DNA of 64,000 bases. It comes from Lantana camara (lineage: Eukaryota; Streptophyta; Magnoliopsida; Lamiales; Verbenaceae). Location of the stretch: positions 81,814,501-81,878,500 of the forward strand of contig CM074858.1 in NCBI GenBank assembly GCA_037501455.1. The letters are read 5' to 3'. Below, one piece after another: positions 59,623 through 64,000 of this stretch (positions are counted from its first letter, which is position 1; the number at the start of each line of letters is the position of its first letter). Both the position numbers and the translations under genes were made by a program. The notes under the pieces are model-generated. The model had not been told where the DNA came from, made no database searches, and was given only the letters and a program-made list of their open reading frames with translations.

Positions 59623-60336
59623 ATGCCTCCACGTCGTCGTGACCGTTCTCCGGCTCGTGGAAATGAGCAAGATCCTCCTGCGAATAATCCGAATCCACCT
59701 CCACCGCCGTCTCTACCTAATGCAGCGGATCTTATGGCTCTTATGACTCAGTTTGTGCAAGCCGTGAATGCACAACAAGCCGCGCAAGCACCTCCTCCAC
59801 CACCGGTTCCGGTTGAGAGTGTTTATGACCGATTTAGTAGGCCCCGTCCACCTATATTTCCGGGTACTACGGATGATTTGAAAGCGGAGTATTGGATCAC
59901 TACCATTGAGAGGATTTTCCGAGTTGTCACTTGCACCGAGACGGAGAAGGCTTTGTGTGCTATCGATCTTCTTCGTGATGAGGCTTATAATTGGTGGCGT
60001 AGCACTATATCCCGCCTTGGGGTTGGTGAAGATAATGTTACATGGGAGATGTTCGCTAGAGAGTTTCGGGCACATTACATCCCGAAGCAAGCAAGGAAGC
60101 GCCGTGAGAGGGAATTAATGAATTTGGAGCAAGGGAATATGTCCGTGACCGAGTACATTGCCGAGTTCAATCGATTGTCTCCGTATGCACCTCATATCAC
60201 GGATGAGGAAGACCGCAAGTGCGAGAAATTTGTGGAAGGACTTCGTGAGGAGATTTCAAGATCTTTGGCTCCGGTGCACATTGATAATTGGGCCGATGCT
60301 ACCGGGTTAGCTTTGAAAGTTGAAGCGGAAGAATAA
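59623..60336 (+). pseudogene. gag of element E
   Basis: Start chosen at MPPRRRDRSPARGNEQD (59623), the usual Tekay gag N-terminus; the upstream ATG at 59605 adds six residues. Pro-rich N-terminus, then capsid domain (AEYWITTIERIFRVV, DEAYNWWRSTI, FRAHYIPKQARKRRE, YAPHITDEEDRKCEKFVEG). Ends at TAA 60334-60336; the same frame continues at once, so this is a nonsense change rather than a natural end. Confidence 0.85.
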
Positions 60337-61347
60337 AGGCTTGGAACTAAGAAGGGTGTTATGGGTTCCGGTTCGGGATTTAAGAGAACAACTCCACAAT
60401 CGTTCTCTAAGTCACCACAACCATCTTCTAGGGGTCGTTTTATGGGAAACAAGGGGAAAGGAAAGCAAACTCCGCAAGTGGTGAAGAGGCATGATCCATG
60501 TGAGCATTGTGGGAGTACTACACATGTTGGGGAGAATTGTTGGAAGAAGCATGGTAAATGCCTCAATTGTGGCAGCACTAAGCACTTGGTGAGGAATTGT
60601 GATCAACCTAGATCTCATGGTTCGGGTAACGAGGCAAGGCCCGTGGCACATGCATGTGCTTATGCTTTGGATAGAGAGCAAGAGAATGCCGAGATCGACC
60701 CTACCGTCGTGGTGGAAGGTACACTCCACATACATGATATTCCCATACATGCATTATATGATCCGGGTGCATCTCATTCGTTTATTACTCCTTCTATGGC
60801 TACTATGTTAAATTTGCCTCTTGCGAGTGATTCTATGCTTTATATTGTGCGTTCTCCTTTGGGTGGTATGATTAGAACTGATTGCTTGTACCGTAATTGT
60901 CCGGTGAGTATTGAGGGACGTGTTTACCCGGCGAATTTGATTTCTATTCCGATGAAGAAGTACGACGTGATACTCGGTATGGATTGGTTGTATGCGCATC
61001 GGGCGAAGATGGACTGTTTTGGGAAGAAGGTTGAGTTGGGTACCGGTGTGATTACGGGTTCGAGTGTTCGTGGGAGTCCGTTTATTTGTTTGATGGAAGC
61101 TAAGAAGCTCATTCGTGATGGAGCTACCGGGTATGTGGCGTATGTGTTGAACCGGCCTAAAGATCAAGTTAAGCTTGAAGAAACTAATGTGGCGAATGAG
61201 TTCCCCGATGTCTTTCCGGAATGTTTGGGGACTTTGCCACCGGAAAGAGAGGTCGAATTTGTTATTGATCTATTCCAAGAGGCCGACCTGTTCTCGAAGA
61301 TGCCATATAGGATGGCACCCGCCTCAAGGAACTTAAAACTCAACTAG
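60337..61347 (+). pseudogene. Nucleocapsid and protease of element E
   Basis: Same frame as gag. Two CCHC knuckles (CEHCGSTTHVGENC, CLNCGSTKHLVRNC), protease DPGASHSFITPSM and [16 protein letters not shown], then the start of RT ([22 protein letters not shown]), where a small deletion near 61326 shifts the frame and stops at 61347. Confidence 0.85.
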
Positions 61348-61355
61348 ACGAGTTA

Positions 61356-62333
61356 TTGGCGTGTGGGTATATACGGCCGAGTACTTCGCCTTGGGGTGAT
61401 CCGGTGTTGTTCGTGAAGAAGAAGGATGGGACACTTCGTATGTACATAGACTATCGGGAGTTGAATAGGATGACGGTGAAGAATAAGTATCCCCTCCCGC
61501 ACATCGAAGAGTTGTTCGATTTGTTGCAAGGTTCGAAGGTATATTCGAAGCTCGATCTCCGACAAGGTTACTATCAGTTAAGGATTAAGGAGTCAGATAT
61601 ACCGAACACGGGCTTTAACACGAGATACGGACACTTTGAGTTCGTTGTTATGCCCTTCGGACTAACCAACGCACCCGCAGCTTTTATGGATTTAATACAC
61701 CGTGTTTTCAAGGAGTTCTTGGACAAGTTCGTTGTTATTTTCATTGATGACATCTTGGTGTTCTCTAAGTCGGTTGAGGAACACGCTCTACATCTTCGTT
61801 TGGTACTTGAGAAACTACGTGAACACAAGTTGTATGCTAAGTTTAGCAAATTTGATTTTTGGATTGATCGGGTGTCATTCTTGGGACACATTATTTCCGG
61901 TGATGGGATTTCAGTGGATCCTTCTAAGATAGAAACAGTTTCTCTTTGGGAACAACCGAAGAATGTGTCGGAAGTAAGGAGTTTTCTTGGCTTGGCAGGC
62001 TATTATCGCCGATTCGTCAAGGATTTTTATAAGATTGCCGCACCTCTCACACGATTAACTAAGAAGGAAACAAAGTTTGTGTGGGATGAAGCTTGTGAAG
62101 AGAGCTTCCGTGTGCTTAAGGAGAAATTGACAACGGCTCCGGTGTTAACTCTACCGGAAGGTTCGGATGGGTTTTCAGTTTACACCGACGCATCCAAGGA
62201 AGGATTGGGGTGTGTGCTTATGCAAAATGGACGGGTGATTGCTTATGCTTCGAGGAAATTAAAGGAGCACGAGCAGAAATACCCAACACATGATCTTGAG
62301 TTGGCCGCGGGGATATTTGCCTTAGCAAAATAG
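61356..62333 (+). pseudogene. Reverse transcriptase and RNase H start of element E
   Basis: RT motifs [28 protein letters not shown] and [10 protein letters not shown] are present, then RNase [15 protein letters not shown] and [14 protein letters not shown]. Ends at TAG 62331-62333 where TGG (Trp of KWRHYLYG) is expected. The conserved Cys in [13 protein letters not shown] motif reads Tyr (MYIDYREL). Confidence 0.85.
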
Positions 62334-62950
62334 CGACACTACCTCTATGGAATTAAGTTTGAGGTGTTCACCGACCACAAGAGTCTCCGTTAATTGTTTA
62401 CACAAAAGGATTTAAACATGAGACAACGTCGGTGGATGGAATTCTTGGAAGACTATGATTGTGTCATACAATATCATCTGGGGAAGGCGAATGTAATTGC
62501 GATGCATTGAGTCGGAAAGCGAAGATTGCTAATCTTGAGGTTGATTTCGGTAAGGGTGAAACCGAGATCCTTGTTTCGCAATCGAGGTTGGCTAACATCA
62601 CTATAAGGCCGGATTTGAGGCAAAGGATCCTAGATGCTCAATCAAGGGATGAATGGATTCAAAGACAAGTGATTCGAGCAAAGGCTAATCCGAAGTCTAA
62701 GTTTGGATTTGATGATTTGGGGATCTTTAGGTACAAGGGCCGAGTATGTATACCGATGGATTGCAAAGGTTAGTGCTTGAAGAAGCACATAGGACCGTCT
62801 ATACGATGCATCCGGGTGGCAACAAGATGTACCGGGATCTTAAGAAGTACTTTTGGTGGCATGGAATGAAACGAGATGTGGCTAATTTCGTTAAGAGATG
62901 TGTGATTTGTCAACGGGTTAAGGCCGAACATCAATTACCGGAGGAAAGTT
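62334..62950 (+). pseudogene. RNase H end and integrase zinc finger of element E
   Basis: Continues with FTDHKSLR, a TAA at 62391-62393, then [20 protein letters not shown]. Frameshifts near 62495, 62755 and 62943. Frames 62459-62773 ([17 protein letters not shown]) and 62746-63006 (LVLEEAHRTVYTMHPGGNKM, CVICQRVKAEHQ) together cover the linker and the HHCC finger. Confidence 0.8.
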
Positions 62951-62954
62951 GCAA

Positions 62955-64000
62955 CCGATACCGATTCCCAAGTGGAAATGGGAACAAGTCACCATGGATT
63001 TCGTGACCGGGCTTCCGAGAGTTCGAAAGGGATTTGATGGGATTTGGGTTGCCGTGGATCGTCTCACAAAATCTGCACACTTTCTACGGATTCGATCAAC
63101 CGATAAAGTGGAGAAATTAGCGGAGTTGTATCATCGAGAAATTGTGAGACTACATGGGATACCCGCTAGTATCATTTCGGATAGAGATCCTCGCTTCACT
63201 TCTAAGTTGTGGAAGGTTCTTAACAGATTATGGGGTACGAAGTTGAGTTTTAGTACCGCATTTCATCCGCAAACCGATGGACAATCCGAACGGGTGATTA
63301 AGTTTCTTGAGGATTTATTAAGGGCTTGTATATTGGACTTTTCGAATGAGTGGGATAAGGAATTGACTTTGATCGAATTCGCCTACAATAATAGTTACCA
63401 ATCTTCGATCAAGATGGCACCGTACGAAGCTTTGTATGGCTGTAAGTGTAGGTCTCCTCTTTATTGGGATCTTGAGGAATGGAGATGGACCGAGGAAAAC
63501 GGTTTGGAAAGAGGAACCGAGCCCGATTTGATTAAGGGAGCAATTGAGAAAGTGGAAAAGATTAAGCAACACATGAAAGCGGCACAAGACCGGCAAAAGA
63601 GCTATGCCGATCGGAGAAGGAAAGACTTGGAATTCGAAGTGGGTGATCGAGTTTTCTTGAAGGCAACACCGAGAAAGGGTTTCTCACGAATTGGAAAGGG
63701 TGGTAAGTTGAATCCGAGGTTCATTGGTCCGTTTGAGATTGTGGAACGTATTGGGGAAGTTGCCTATCGCTTGGATTTGCCTCCGAATCTCACGGGAATT
63801 CATAACGTGTTTCATGTGTCACAATTGAGGAAGTATTTTCGGGATGAGATGGAAACTATGCTGATTGAAGAGGTACAGTTGGATCCGAACTTGACATTTA
63901 AACAACATCCGGTAAAGATCTTGGATAGGAAGGTTCAAGAGTTGAGGAATCGACAAATTCCATTGGTTAAGGTACTTTGGAAAGATCTTAAGTCCGAAGA
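62955..64000 (+). pseudogene. Integrase core to chromodomain start of element E, runs off the window
   Basis: About 348 codons open to the window end with no stop. Catalytic core with MDFVTGLPRV (first Asp), [11 protein letters not shown] (second Asp) and [13 protein letters not shown] (Glu), then [47 protein letters not shown] and the beginning of the chromodomain at VKVLWKDLKSEE. It lacks its own start because the frame is reached through a shift near 62943. Confidence 0.9.

Larger units (their letters stand above)
56326..64000 (+). mobile_element. Element E: Tekay-type Gypsy element, degenerate, continues past window
   Basis: 5' LTR 56326-59384, primer site 59397-59408, gag-pol from 59623 to the window edge. 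Three nonsense codons and four frameshifts make it non-autonomous. The polyprotein has the Tekay order gag-protease-RT-RNase H-integrase-chromodomain, so the palindrome-array LTR type can be assigned to this lineage. Confidence 0.85.

Overview
The window is a dense nest of plant retrotransposons and I see no host gene in it. An angiosperm, probably a eudicot, is suggested by long-LTR Ty3/Gypsy chromoviruses (Tekay/Del type: LTRs of 1.8-4 kb beginning TGTAACG/TGTAGC/TGTGACG, an initiator-Met primer site TGGTATCAGAGC, and a gag-pol with CCHC knuckles and a C-terminal chromodomain), by Ty1/Copia pieces, a CACTA transposon, a 9-bp-TSD MITE and a TRIM of a type widespread in eudicots. The DNA is AT-rich. 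Apart from one intact pol reading frame, the coding sequence is broken.

Layout. 1-7202: minus-strand element A, with long LTRs and a non-coding 3.4 kb internal domain (LARD-like); its left LTR starts outside the window and its right LTR is truncated. 7203-7376: plus-strand LTR end fragment L. 7377-8795: broken Copia, minus strand. 8796-9401 and 16063-17646: LTR I (minus, same family as element G), split by a CACTA element (9402-16062). The CACTA contains a MITE (10409-10691), a tRNA-like remnant and a solo LTR H (11945-15612). 17647-18742: LTR fragment J. 18743-28137: minus-strand element B, with a 3' LTR and an internal domain related to that of A, interrupted by solo LTR C (23271-27608), which itself holds a solo Copia LTR K (24210-26171). 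28138-54502: plus-strand element G. Its 5' LTR holds solo LTR D (30874-34854), its internal region holds the complete young element F (37380-45850), and its 3' LTR holds a TRIM (52035-52500). 54503-56099: an inverted partial G-family LTR fused to the broken end of G. 56100-56325: unassigned. 56326-64000: plus-strand element E, with a 5' LTR and a damaged gag-pol running off the window.

Exact 5-bp (or 3-bp, 9-bp) target duplications were found for F (GTCAT), H (GATTT), C (AAAGA), D (ATCAC), K (CCCAC), TRIM (CCCCT), CACTA (TGA) and the MITE (TATATATAA). They fix the nesting order: I > J > B > C > K and I > J > B > G > F, five levels deep.

Most interesting signal. The Tekay-type LTRs differ strongly in sequence but share an ordered set of short inverted repeats. 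(1) Five LTR families carry arrays of four to six 16-18 bp palindromes whose arms differ completely between families, while the centre (a CG-rich hexamer, typically CGRSSG in LTR sense) is kept. A sixth array of the same format lies beside the polypurine tract of A and B. (2) Seven families carry a hairpin with a GGAG loop. (3) Nine carry a CAGTC/GACTG-type hairpin. (4) Four elements carry a hairpin with a GGGA/AGGA loop directly upstream of the polypurine tract. Conserved loops on changing but still complementary stems suggest selected RNA (or DNA) structures, possibly packaging or other cis signals also used by the non-coding elements A and B. This is inference from reading the sequence; no folding or search was run.
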